A stretch of DNA of 10,481 bases from Verrucomicrobiota bacterium (lineage in GTDB: Bacteria > Verrucomicrobiota > Verrucomicrobiia > Chthoniobacterales > UBA10450), in the NCBI GenBank assembly GCA_003217965.1, contig QHNB01000128.1:1-10481 (forward strand). Reading direction: 5' to 3'. Below, piece by piece: positions 1-6,797 of this stretch. The position numbers and the translations under genes were made by a program. The notes beneath the pieces are model-generated. The model saw only the letters and a program-made list of their open reading frames with translations, had not been told where the DNA came from and did no database searches. The number at the start of each line of letters is the position of its first letter. The first letter of the stretch is position 1.

Positions 1-263
1 GTCGGAATCAATGCCACTAACGCCACCACCCGCGCGAGGCCGAAGCCGGGTTTGTGGCGACTAGAAGAAATACAAGTGCGATAACCAATGAGGTTACCGA
101 ATCGATTAGCCACAAAACTCTAAGGGATTTTACCTGCGAACGGTGCCAAATCAGACGACGCAATGGCGCTCTCAATTTTAGGAAAAGCTGAGCCGTGGAG
201 AAAAGCACCAGTTGCAAGAATGATCGCGGCGAATGCGAGCAGAATCCGCGCGTAAGATTTCAT
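1..263 (-). pseudogene. Small multi-span membrane protein, 5' part, frame-disrupted and cut by window edge
   Basis: Function not recognised. From the ATG at 263 the frame begins MKSYARILLAFAAIILATGA, a typical first membrane span or uncleaved signal, and runs to a TAG near 124. Just before that stop, at the AAAA run (128-131), the next frame continues smoothly with VLWLIDSVTSLVIALVFLLV, a second hydrophobic span, followed by a short ATNPASASR segment. At the GGG run (29-31) the third frame continues with VVALVALIP to the edge, the start of a third span. Reading the three pieces together gives one coherent membrane protein (spans about residues 5-24 and 50-70 and from about 80 on). One extra base and one missing base, both in homopolymers, explain it. 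Either a young pseudogene or sequencing indels; the start is clear, the 3' end lies outside. No strong ribosome binding site is visible. Confidence 0.65.
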
Positions 264-577
264 CGGTCGACGATCTTTGTCTCTGCCAGGCTATCGGATC
301 ACAACGATAAACGCTAGCGCGGTATCCTCACCGGCATCTGATGAGAATGTCCGTATGTGGGCACAAGTGGGATCTCGTTGTAGATCGAATTCGATATCGC
401 GAGACAAGGGAGGCACTCGAAGACTTTCTTCGGACAACAGATGAATTCGACAGCGGCGGAAGACTGTCTCGCGTCCAGATTGTCTGGAATCGGGCTCATA
501 AGCGGAGATCATCCTGTTGTTGCTAATGCCGTGTTGATCGCTCGTAATTGGTACCGTTGCTGCTTCGAAGAGTGCTC
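264..577. other. Stretch without an assignable gene (two competing antisense frames)
   Basis: Two open frames overlap head to tail here: a plus frame at 341-526 (61 aa, contains RETREALEDFLRTTDEFDSG) and a minus frame at 291-512 (73 aa, ends DAGEDTALAFIVVIR). Both have plausible amino-acid composition, neither has a clear Shine-Dalgarno sequence, and I recognise neither. The plus frame would be followed 51 bases later by the winged-helix-like gene at 578; the minus frame would precede the membrane protein at 263. At most one is real and I cannot decide which. Confidence 0.3.
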
Positions 578-808
578 GTGCAACCAGACGAAGACCCGAA
601 GACGCGCACTAACAAGATAAAGACCGCCAGGCTAGCTGATCGCATGGGTATCATGGTGACCGCCCTCTACGATAAGCTGATCGGATGCGGCTATCTTGAA
701 CTCAAAAACGGCAGGCGAACATTGACTGAGAAAGGCCGGGAAATGGGTGGCGAACTGGAGCCGGGCAAAGAAACATCATTTCTTTGGCCTCCAGACCTAA
801 CCGTCTGA
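578..808 (+). CDS. Small winged-helix-like protein (76 aa), hypothetical
   Basis: Not a named family. The core (KIKTARLADRMGI, then VTALYDKLIGCGYLELKNG, then LTEKGREMGGE and the end FLWPPDL) has the layout of a short helix-turn-helix followed by a beta wing. The same style of TxxKGxxxG ending occurs at the C-terminus of phage antirepressor and helicase-associated winged-helix modules, so nucleic-acid binding is the likely role (inference). I chose the GTG at 578 because GAAGAG lies five bases upstream and the residues upstream of it (from a TTG at 548) look unlike the rest. The next in-frame ATG, at 644, falls inside the helix-turn-helix. It stands alone on the plus strand between minus-strand genes. 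It could be the detached C-terminal module of a larger lost gene. Confidence 0.5.
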   Translation: MQPDEDPKTRTNKIKTARLADRMGIMVTALYDKLIGCGYLELKNGRRTLTEKGREMGGELEPGKETSFLWPPDLTV

Positions 809-860
809 AGGTGATTCGTGCTAGCCGGCTAACAAATTAATCGCAGCGCTCGTTTCCACT

Positions 861-1010
861 TTAATGTCGCTTGAAGTATTGAACGGCTTTTTCGTGTTTC
901 TTGGCCGCCGCTTTTGTACTGAACGTGCCGAGATTCCGTCGTTTACCGGTTCTCGGATTCTTCTTCCGCGAATACAACCGGTACTTACCCGACTTAAGTT
1001 TTCTAATCAT
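861..1010 (-). CDS. Small basic protein of 49 aa, YFKRH-ending family
   Basis: The ATG at 1010 opens a 49-codon frame ending in TAA at 861. It begins MIRKLKSGKYRLYSRKKN, continues PRTGKRRNLGTFSTKAAA and ends KKHEKAVQYFKRH. The pattern G-x-Y-R-(L)-x-S-(+)-x(3-5)-TGK-R-x-LG-TF-x-(T/S)-x-x-A, then HE-x-x-VQYFK, matches what I recall of widespread uncharacterised proteins of about 50 residues. It also resembles the small AP2-like/arm-binding fold (three strands plus a helix) at the N-terminus of integrases. DNA or RNA binding is therefore plausible but unproven. AGAAGA lies shortly upstream. The plus-strand frame over the same bases (864-1241) has no sensible composition and is its shadow. Downstream (lower coordinates) is the convergent gene at 578-808. 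Confidence 0.72.
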   Translation of the reverse strand: MIRKLKSGKYRLYSRKKNPRTGKRRNLGTFSTKAAAKKHEKAVQYFKRH

Positions 1011-1139
1011 AGAGTCTTCTCGTTACTAATCGGCCACCGCCGGCTGGTTAGACGGAATAATTGTGGGTCTGAAAAGAAAAGAAGCGATACGCGCTTTGGT
1101 GCCAGAGAGTCTTCGGTAGTCAATCTCATCCGACATTCG

Positions 1140-1165
1140 GATGCGTCGTATACAAATGACGCATC
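1140..1165. repeat. Perfect 8-bp inverted repeat, 10-base loop
   Basis: GATGCGTC (1140-1147) and GACGCATC (1158-1165) are exact reverse complements separated by ten bases. It lies between the minus-strand genes at 1231-1419 and 861-1010. It could be a transcriptional stem-loop (no clear U-run on either strand) or an operator for the 49-aa gene, whose start is 130 bases away. Confidence 0.45.
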
Positions 1166-1230
1166 TTGCGGTTGCATCGCGGCCGAGGACCTCGACAGCA
1201 AGTATGCGCGCGCAAAACCGGCCTGGCCAG

Positions 1231-1419
1231 TTAGCGCTTGATCGGTAACGAATCGCGCTTGAGAAATTCGTTGAGCGACCTCGGGACCCTCGATGCCGAA
1301 CCGTTGGACGAACTTGCTGATTTACCAGCGCCTCCCTTGGCGTCCTTCTGCGCTGTCGGGTCCTGCAGTTTAAGCTTCTTGGTTTTCTTATCGTCAGATT
1401 TCTTAAATTCTCGATTCAC
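1231..1419 (-). CDS. Lysine-rich small protein (62 aa), KDAKGG motif
   Basis: A 62-residue frame starting at GTG 1419. The N-terminal half is charged (EFKKSDDKKTKKLKLQDP), followed by KDAKGGAGK, a serine/alanine linker, and a short basic tail (NEFLKRDSLPIKR). No fold can be assigned; it is low-complexity and likely disordered. Short proteins with a KLKxLxPxKDxKGG stretch recur in bacterial genomes as unannotated ORFs or peptide leaders (from memory), but I see no modification enzyme here. Its GTG overlaps the TGA of the upstream frame by four bases (GTGA, 1416-1419), which supports real translation by coupling. Alternative: chance frame over a degenerate region. Confidence 0.42.
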   Translation of the reverse strand: MNREFKKSDDKKTKKLKLQDPTAQKDAKGGAGKSASSSNGSASRVPRSLNEFLKRDSLPIKR

Positions 1420-1550
1420 AGCGGGAAAGGGGTCTCATTGCACACGCCCGCGGCAAAGCGGGCCGCGCAGGCAATAAAATCGCGAGCAACATACTCGCAA
1501 TTCTCAAGGGTCAAGTATTCGCGCAGAAAAGTTCGGGTGTCTTGGTCAGC
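1416..1550 (-). pseudogene. C-terminal remnant of a small cysteine-containing protein, start not intact
   Basis: A minus-strand frame open from 1550 to a TGA at 1416-1418 reads TRTFLREYLTLENCEYVARD and then FIACAARFAAGVCNETPFPL. It is helical and balanced in composition, with three cysteines, and looks like coding sequence. The frame is closed by a TGA at 1551-1553 with no good start inside. The only candidate, TTG at 1514, lacks a ribosome binding site. A neighbouring frame just upstream (reading SEHISLAEQSKKARKISPP) also looks coding, so a frameshift within about 1550-1600 is likely. That interval contains a run of seven G. The GTGA overlap with the next gene fits an operon. Function unknown. 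Confidence 0.33.
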
Positions 1551-1641
1551 TCAGGCTTCAAATCTTGCGGGCGCGGGGGGGAGAGATTTTGCGCGCTTTC
1601 TTCGATTGCTCGGCGAGAGAGATGTGCTCGCTGTTGTAAGC

Positions 1642-1656
1642 GCGTCTCGGAGACGC
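1642..1656. repeat. 15-bp palindrome
   Basis: GCGTCTC, one central G, then GAGACGC: a perfect odd-centred palindrome about 140 bases upstream of the exporter start. It could be a repressor-type operator, but no partner is known and it may lie within a decayed coding stretch. Confidence 0.3.
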
Positions 1657-1793
1657 CCTCCGAATCAAACAGTGAGTGCACGACGCATCGAGCCGGAGCT
1701 ATAAATTATTGGTGAGACCGATGCAGACCACTACTTAGACTCCGACTGCCAGCCCGGCATGACGCGTGCTGGCCGACAATTCCGAATCAGGTC

Positions 1794-3830
1794 ATGATCT
1801 ATTCCATGCTCAAGAACCGGATCCTGTCCGGAACACATTGGTTGATGCTTCTGGTCACGGTCGTGCTGTTCGGACTGGTAGCAGCTTTCGTCGATCTGAA
1901 GCCGGTAGTGGACGAGAATTTTTTCTTTTCAACCAGCGACCCTCAGTTCCAGCAATCGAAAAAGATCGAGCAGCATTTCCCATCGCAGCCCGAAGTCATT
2001 CTAACGGTCTCATCACGGGACATTTCATCGGCGCACTATTTAGGACGGATTCAAAGACTCACGCAGCAGATCGAGAATATCGAAGCGGTCACGTCGGTTA
2101 AAAGCGTGACTCATGGTCCGAAAAGTTTTCCGGATGCAATGGCGAGTCCGTTTTGGAATCGGCTACTGATCGCGAAGGACCGCAAGTCGACTAACGTCAT
2201 CCTATTCACCGAGGGCAAAGAGACCGAGAAACTGATCAGACGCCTCGAGCGGATCATGCACGAATTCGATGACAAAGATTTTCGAATTCACATCGCCGGC
2301 CCGCCCTACGTGGTTGAAATGATCCGGCGCAGCCTCGCCCATGATTTTTGGTACTTTAGCCTCACTGCGGTCGTTTTATTTGGGCTAACGATGGCCGCGA
2401 TGTTCCGGTCCGCTCGTGTCTTTATAGGAATGCTCGCCACTTGCACGAGCGCGGTTTTGTTGACGCTACTCGCCCAATCAATGCTTGGAAAGAAGATTGG
2501 CATCCTGACGGTCAATCTTGGCACGATCGTGTTCGTCGTAGCTTTATCGCACCTGGTCTACATGACCTTTAATTGGCAGACGCTCGCTGGCCGCAAGGGA
2601 CGGATGGGGAAAGAATCGCCGGATCTCGCGACGGCCGCGCGTCAGATGACTTTTCCAGCATCGTTTTGGTCAATGGTTTGCGCCTCGTTAGGATTCGGCA
2701 GCTTGTTAATTGTTCAAGCCAAGCCGTTGCGTGAACTCGGATTCGGCGGCGTGCTCGGGACAGTACTGGCGTTGATTTGTGCCTACGTGATGTATCCACC
2801 GTTCCTCCGCTGGGCCGTGCCGCGCGAAAGCAAATTGATCGAGCAAGAGCCGCCGCATTGGTTTTGGTCGCGCCGGTTCGGTCTCGCATCGTTAGGTGTA
2901 ATTCTCGTTAGCGCCCTTTTGGGGCTGGGCCTCGCCCGCGTGGATACCGACCCGAGTCTGCTGGACTACTTTAAGCCGCATTCCGAGCTTCGCGACGGCC
3001 TCGAATATGTGGACCACAGCGGCGGCTCGAACCCGCTGACGCTTGTCGTCTCTTCCGCCGATGGCAGCCCATTGAATACCGACGCTGCTTACCAAAAGAT
3101 GTGGCGGCTTCACGGTGCACTCGAAAATTACAAGGATGTCGGAACGGTGATTTCACTTCCGACTCTCCTGGCCGAAGGCGATCGAACGCCGTTCTCCTTC
3201 TTCATCAGTTACGAGAAGATGATGGAGATGATGGAGCAGCCGAAATATGCGCGCGTGGCCAAGAGCTTTATCAACCGGGATCGCACCGAAACCGTTTTCC
3301 TGCTTCGAATGCTTGAAAGCCGCCGGAACAAACACCGGCTCGAAGTCGTTGATGATCTGCGGTCAACCGCACGAAGATATGGATTCGCTCCGAAGCTGGT
3401 TGGTGGCATCTACTATTTGCAAGGCCGTCTGGCCCAGCTGGTGGCGTCCAGCCTGGTCACGGGTCTATTTTGGCTAAATCTTTTGTTCGTCGTCATCGCG
3501 TTGATCGTCGCACGCTCGATTCGTGGCGCGTTGGCAATGATTGTAAGCCTAACTCTCGTGCCTCTGTGCATGCTCGGCGGTATCGGCTGGCTGCATATCC
3601 CGATGGATGTCAAAGGGTGGGCCGCTTGGGTGGCCGCGCGCGAAGAACAATGGCGTGGGATAGTCTATTCCGACGTCATCATCGCCGCCGGCTTTGCCAT
3701 TTTCGTCCTATCCGATTTTCCGCCAACGCAGCGTTTTGGTTTGGTTGTGCTCGGCGGCTGTATCATCGACATCCTGGCCAATCTGTTCGTCTTGCCCCTG
3801 CTGGGCGGCGCCCAGTGGAAAAAGGCATAG
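1794..3830 (+). CDS. RND/MMPL superfamily exporter (COG1033-like), 678 aa
   Basis: An inner-membrane, proton-driven exporter of the RND superfamily, of the type that moves lipids or hydrophobic compounds; the substrate cannot be read from sequence. It has the two-lobe layout. Lobe 1: span 1 (about 16-33), a large periplasmic loop (34-184), then five spans (185-203, 208-229, 236-258, 290-308, 313-336). Lobe 2: span 7 (363-381) followed by ARVDTDPSLLDYFKP, the usual family signature after that span, a loop to about 550, then spans at 552-573, 578-600, 621-640 and 647-670. Only eleven spans are present: the counterpart of span 4 is missing between residues 600 and 621. With 678 residues it is shorter than the usual 750-900. 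ATG 1794 puts span 1 at the expected place; a weak AGG lies just upstream. No membrane-fusion or outer-membrane partner is nearby, as is common for this subgroup. Confidence 0.93.
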   Translation: MIYSMLKNRILSGTHWLMLLVTVVLFGLVAAFVDLKPVVDENFFFSTSDPQFQQSKKIEQHFPSQPEVILTVSSRDISSAHYLGRIQRLTQQIENIEAVTSVKSVTHGPKSFPDAMASPFWNRLLIAKDRKSTNVILFTEGKETEKLIRRLERIMHEFDDKDFRIHIAGPPYVVEMIRRSLAHDFWYFSLTAVVLFGLTMAAMFRSARVFIGMLATCTSAVLLTLLAQSMLGKKIGILTVNLGTIVFVVALSHLVYMTFNWQTLAGRKGRMGKESPDLATAARQMTFPASFWSMVCASLGFGSLLIVQAKPLRELGFGGVLGTVLALICAYVMYPPFLRWAVPRESKLIEQEPPHWFWSRRFGLASLGVILVSALLGLGLARVDTDPSLLDYFKPHSELRDGLEYVDHSGGSNPLTLVVSSADGSPLNTDAAYQKMWRLHGALENYKDVGTVISLPTLLAEGDRTPFSFFISYEKMMEMMEQPKYARVAKSFINRDRTETVFLLRMLESRRNKHRLEVVDDLRSTARRYGFAPKLVGGIYYLQGRLAQLVASSLVTGLFWLNLLFVVIALIVARSIRGALAMIVSLTLVPLCMLGGIGWLHIPMDVKGWAAWVAAREEQWRGIVYSDVIIAAGFAIFVLSDFPPTQRFGLVVLGGCIIDILANLFVLPLLGGAQWKKA

Positions 3831-4082
3831 CAACGCGGCGCAGTATCGTTTACCGCCAGCCCAAATTGGTTCTTGCCCGATTCATCTTCAAGAATCACGG
3901 CGTCAGCGAGGACGCGGCATCAGCCTTGCTACTGTTGAGCGCCGTCATGGATTTACGGGAATTCGGTCGCAAGCTCGTCAATACCATATTGCGCGACGCA
4001 GTATGGCTGCTGCTCCTCTGCCGCGAATCATGTGACGCGTCGTAGCCCCATCGTGCTATAGCGGCGGGTTCCTTCCGACGGA
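3831..4082. other. Intergenic region between converging genes
   Basis: Lies between the plus-strand exporter and the minus-strand BamE-like gene. Several frames overlap it, but none has a start, ribosome binding site and composition that agree. No U-tailed hairpin is visible after the exporter stop. I see nothing that can be assigned. Confidence 0.3.
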
Positions 4083-4554
4083 CTAGCGCCCGCGACCGGA
4101 TCGATCTTCGGATGGGTTGTAAACTTGAATAGTGTAGTAAGCGATAAAACCCTCGGGCCGGCGTTCGATCTCTGGGGTTGGCCGAAAAATGCTTTGACGT
4201 CTCGCAATGTGCTCTGGCCGCGAATAAACGAACCGATCCGCCGAGTGTAGAATTCGTTCGGTGTCGCCTGCACGATATAAGCGGGCGGCGCCGTTAAGAT
4301 GCCGGCGCGATTAAAGTGGAAGGCAAGGGCGTCGGCTCCATATCCATGGTTAAACGGATCGGCCGTGTCAGTCGTGGGAGTGCTGTCAATGCCCAGCTGA
4401 TGACTCAACGATGAGCCAGGGCGGACTAGGTAATAGCCAGTGCGCGGGGCCCGAGTGCGACATAATGTGAATCGTCGTGCCAGGAAGTTGCGGAAACTGA
4501 GAGTGTAAGTGTCAGCGAAACCACCAGAGCGATCGGTCGAACTAACATAGTCAT
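4083..4554 (-). pseudogene. Secreted BamE/SmpA-like protein, split over three frames
   Basis: The ATG at 4554 opens MTMLVRPIALVVSLTLTLSV with SATS after it, a clean Sec signal peptide without a lipobox cysteine, then WHDDSHYVALGPR. At the GGCCCC run (4441-4452) the next frame takes over with TGYYLVRPGS and runs through DALAFHFNRAGIL and AYIVQATPNEFY to IGSFIRGQSTLRDVKAFFGQ. That last piece fits the SmpA/OmlA (BamE) pattern I-x-x-G-x-(S/T)-x-x-DV-x-x-x-FG-x-P. At the CCC run (4155-4160) the third frame continues PEGFIAYYTIQVYNPSED and stops at TAG 4083. Each join needs one missing base in a C run. Combined length is about 157 aa. Family members sit at the outer-membrane side and BamE proper helps the BAM complex; a specific role here is not claimed. 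Either a pseudogene or homopolymer errors. Confidence 0.7.
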
Positions 4555-4611
4555 GCAACAATAACTAGATCCTCGTTCTGTGCGCGAGCCTTGCCTTCGA
4601 TAGATTCCTAC

Positions 4612-4628
4612 TCGCCTCTTATAGGCGA
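4612..4628. repeat. 6-bp stem-loop upstream of the BamE-like gene
   Basis: TCGCCT and AGGCGA flank a five-base loop (CTTAT). It is 58 bases upstream of the ATG at 4554. No U-run follows on either strand, so it is more likely leader structure than a terminator. Confidence 0.3.
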
Positions 4629-4681
4629 TTGAGAGCTACCTCCTTCGTGCGCATGCACCGTACACGCAGGTCTCCATCTTC

Positions 4682-4849
4682 CTAGGAGGGACCCACAATG
4701 AGGATAGAGCATACGATACGCGTGCCACCACAGTTATCGTCATAGTAGCGGCAAGCTCGCCACAGGACGAGTCCGTTGGGCTGGCGGACTTGTAGGCCTG
4801 CGATCGGACAATCGAGCACGTCTGCGCTCAGACCGACCGCTTTTGTCAT
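4682..4849 (-). CDS. Possible 55-aa cysteine-containing protein
   Basis: A frame from ATG 4849 to TAG 4682 reads MTKAVGLSADVLDCPIAGLQ, then VRQPNGLVLWRACRYYDD, NCGG and TRIVCSILIVGPS. It has four cysteines (14, 33, 40, 47) and ends in a hydrophobic stretch. Composition is protein-like and there is no better frame on the same strand. However, there is no ribosome binding site, an upstream in-frame stop lies six codons before the ATG, and I recognise no family. It follows the aldo/keto reductase by about 175 bases on the same strand. It may equally be chance. Confidence 0.27.
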   Translation of the reverse strand: MTKAVGLSADVLDCPIAGLQVRQPNGLVLWRACRYYDDNCGGTRIVCSILIVGPS

Positions 4850-4867
4850 GTCGAGCAAGACAGTTTA

Positions 4868-4881
4868 CCCGCCGCGGCGGG
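4868..4881. repeat. 14-bp perfect palindrome
   Basis: CCCGCCGCGGCGGG is its own reverse complement. It lies 143 bases downstream of the aldo/keto reductase stop and just upstream of the possible 55-aa gene. It could take part in transcript ending or bind a regulator; without a loop or U-run it is not a standard terminator. Confidence 0.35.
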
Positions 4882-5023
4882 AGACGCTCTTTCTATTCCG
4901 ATATTCGTCTCTCTTTGGCCGCGCCTCGGTGCGCTCAGAGTGAGTCGATCTCTTATTGCGGCGGAAGAATAATTACGGTATCCCCGCACTCCTCGGCGGC
5001 ATGACAGAGAAGGCCTTATGTGG

Positions 5024-6031
5024 TCAGGCTTGGTTCGCCAACGCATCAATCTTTTGCCACTCTGCCGAAGTTAAGCTAATCGTCGCGGCCGCGACGTTCT
5101 CTTCCAGATGTGCGACCGACGATGTGCCCGGAATGGGCAACATTACCGGCGACCGATGCAGGAGCCAGGCGAGGGCGAGCTGCGCCACGGTCGCATGGTT
5201 ATCCCTGGCCGCTGCCTCCAGCGGCTCGCGCTCTCGCAAGCCCCTGCTTCCACCAATTGGTGACCATGGCATAAAGCCGAGTCCCTCTTTCTTACAATAA
5301 ACCAGCGTTCTTTCCCACTTCCTGTTATTAATGTTGTACTGGTTCTGCACGCTTACGATGGGAAGAACTTTGCGCGCCCGTGCGATCTCTTCCGGCGTCA
5401 CTTCCGATAATCCCACGTGCCGAATCTTTCCGGCACCCTCCATTTCTTTGAGTGCCCCGAGCGATTCCTCCAGCGGCACTTTTGGATCGATACGGTGCAG
5501 TTGATATAACTCGATACGTTCGAGCCGTAGCCGCTTGAGACTCTTGTCTACACATCCTTTGAGATATTCAGGTCGACCATTTGGCACCCACTGACCGGGC
5601 CCAGGCCGTGTATTGCCACCTTTCGTCGCAATAACCAAACCTTTAGGGTAAGGATAGAGCGCCTCGGCGATTAATAGTTCATCTACTTCAGGTCCATATG
5701 CATCCGCCGTATCGATCAAGTTCACTCCCAGCTCGACCGCCCGGCGCAGCACTTTGAGCGCGTTGTTCCGGTCGGCCGGCCAACCCCAAATGCCTTCGCC
5801 GGTGAGACGCATCGCACCAAAGCCAAGCCGATGGACCAGGAGATCGCCGCCTAATCGCCAGGTGGAACTAGTGGAAGGGCTCGTCGATGCCGACGTGGCC
5901 GCCAGAATCTTAGTTGATCCTCCCGCTAAAAGCGTACCTCCGGCTGCCAGTGTCATTCCAAGAAACGTTCGGCGGGTAAGGCCATTGCCCGCGGATTCTT
6001 CGTGCCTTGGCTCCGGAAAGTTGTCGCTCAT
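5024..6031 (-). CDS. Tat-exported aldo/keto reductase, 335 aa
   Basis: An NAD(P)H-dependent carbonyl reductase of the AKR superfamily (TIM barrel). The N-terminus carries a twin-arginine signal: LTRRTFLGM at 18-26, a hydrophobic stretch to about 37, and AAT near 45. The mature enzyme probably acts outside the cytoplasm. Barrel landmarks follow in order: LGFGAMRL (69-76); NLIDTADAYG (104-113) with catalytic Asp107 and Tyr112; ATKGG with Lys137; YQLHRID with His179. The full tetrad is present. HVGLSEVT (205-212), SVQNQYN (227-233), PWSPIGG (255-261) and PGTSSVAHLEEN (301-312) are the usual substrate and phosphate-binding segments. Substrate unknown; the overall sequence is closest in style to YdbC-type reductases. 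The start at 6031 is required to include the Tat signal. The NYN gene lies 133 bases upstream on the same strand. Confidence 0.95.
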   Translation of the reverse strand: MSDNFPEPRHEESAGNGLTRRTFLGMTLAAGGTLLAGGSTKILAATSASTSPSTSSTWRLGGDLLVHRLGFGAMRLTGEGIWGWPADRNNALKVLRRAVELGVNLIDTADAYGPEVDELLIAEALYPYPKGLVIATKGGNTRPGPGQWVPNGRPEYLKGCVDKSLKRLRLERIELYQLHRIDPKVPLEESLGALKEMEGAGKIRHVGLSEVTPEEIARARKVLPIVSVQNQYNINNRKWERTLVYCKKEGLGFMPWSPIGGSRGLREREPLEAAARDNHATVAQLALAWLLHRSPVMLPIPGTSSVAHLEENVAAATISLTSAEWQKIDALANQA

Positions 6032-6164
6032 GACGTGCCACGTTCACGGGAAATCGCAGCTAGGGCAAGCGGCCGCCCGTAATCGAAGATTGTTCGCTCC
6101 GTCCTTTCGCTTTAGTGCAGGATATCGATTTTGCCCGCCAGCGACGAGACTTAATTGTCCTCGG

Positions 6165-6797
6165 CTACACCGTCCGAAATCGCGGCCTCCTGCCTTGTTC
6201 CTGCCGCCGCCGCGTCGCCTGCGACGCTGTTGACGGCGTCGCCTCTTGCATCTTTAGGTCAAACGTCCGAAACAGCGGCGCTAAATCGATTACGTCGTTC
6301 GCGGCCGATCTTAATATGCTTCCGAGATTTTGCGCCGCCGACGCTACTTCCACCCGAATTCCATGTCGCCGCAACTTAATTGCGAGATAAGCGAAATCGG
6401 CATCTCCAGTTACGAGAATGACAACGTCAGGCCGCATCTCAAGAGAAAGCTCGAGCGCGTCGATCGCCATCATAACATCAACATTCGCCTTGTAATGGCC
6501 CTCTTCAGCTGGCGCCCCATCTTTGGTCACGACCATGAACCCGTTCGAACGCAACCAATGGACGAACTTGTTCTTCTTGTCCCGCTCCTCTTGCCAGACC
6601 GGGATTGCAGGCGGCAGTCCCGCATAAACCACCATCTCGATCAGCTCTCGTCCTGTGTTTGGTCCAGCCAAAAACTCCCGGAGCTTGATCCAATCAAGAC
6701 CGCGTCCGACCGTTCGCACGGAACTCCCAACGTTTGATTCATCTACCAGGACCAACAATCGAGAGCGCGGAGCGTTCCTTGAATCTTTCTTTTGCAT
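6165..6797 (-). CDS. NYN domain (LabA/DUF88-like) protein, 210 aa
   Basis: A PIN-like ribonuclease-fold protein of the NYN family. The nucleotide shows the expected acidic centre: LLVLVDESN (14-22) with Asp19 and Asn22, KANVDVMMAIDAL (103-115) with Asp107 and Asp113, and LVTGDADFAYL (128-138) with Asp132 and Asp134. These residues would bind Mg2+. The later HGIRVEVAS (145-153) and the SILRSAANDVIDLAPLF segment (160-176) are the standard ending of the fold. The last 30 residues (about 181-210) are an Arg/Gln-rich basic tail, possibly for RNA contact. Members of this family are thought to be metal-dependent RNases, and LabA acts in cyanobacterial clock output; no specific target is implied here. 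Start ATG 6797 has only a weak GAAAGA-type ribosome binding site. It is probably followed by the aldo/keto reductase in the same transcript or independently. Confidence 0.93.
   Translation of the reverse strand: MQKKDSRNAPRSRLLVLVDESNVGSSVRTVGRGLDWIKLREFLAGPNTGRELIEMVVYAGLPPAIPVWQEERDKKNKFVHWLRSNGFMVVTKDGAPAEEGHYKANVDVMMAIDALELSLEMRPDVVILVTGDADFAYLAIKLRRHGIRVEVASAAQNLGSILRSAANDVIDLAPLFRTFDLKMQEATPSTASQATRRRQEQGRRPRFRTV

Noticed and set aside
1759..1797. 12-codon plus-strand ORF whose TGA overlaps the exporter ATG (ATGA)
   Set aside because: No Shine-Dalgarno sequence and too short to judge; overlap of this kind is common by chance.
3470..4045. 191-codon plus frame overlapping the exporter 3' end
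   Set aside because: Arginine-rich alternative frame of the exporter; no start signal.
4846..5049. 67-codon minus frame between the aldo/keto reductase and the possible 55-aa ORF
   Set aside because: Overlaps the reductase 3' end and is Arg/Ser-rich; no motif or ribosome binding site.
6330..6737. 135-codon plus frame
   Set aside because: Antisense to the NYN gene, whose catalytic residues are all in place.
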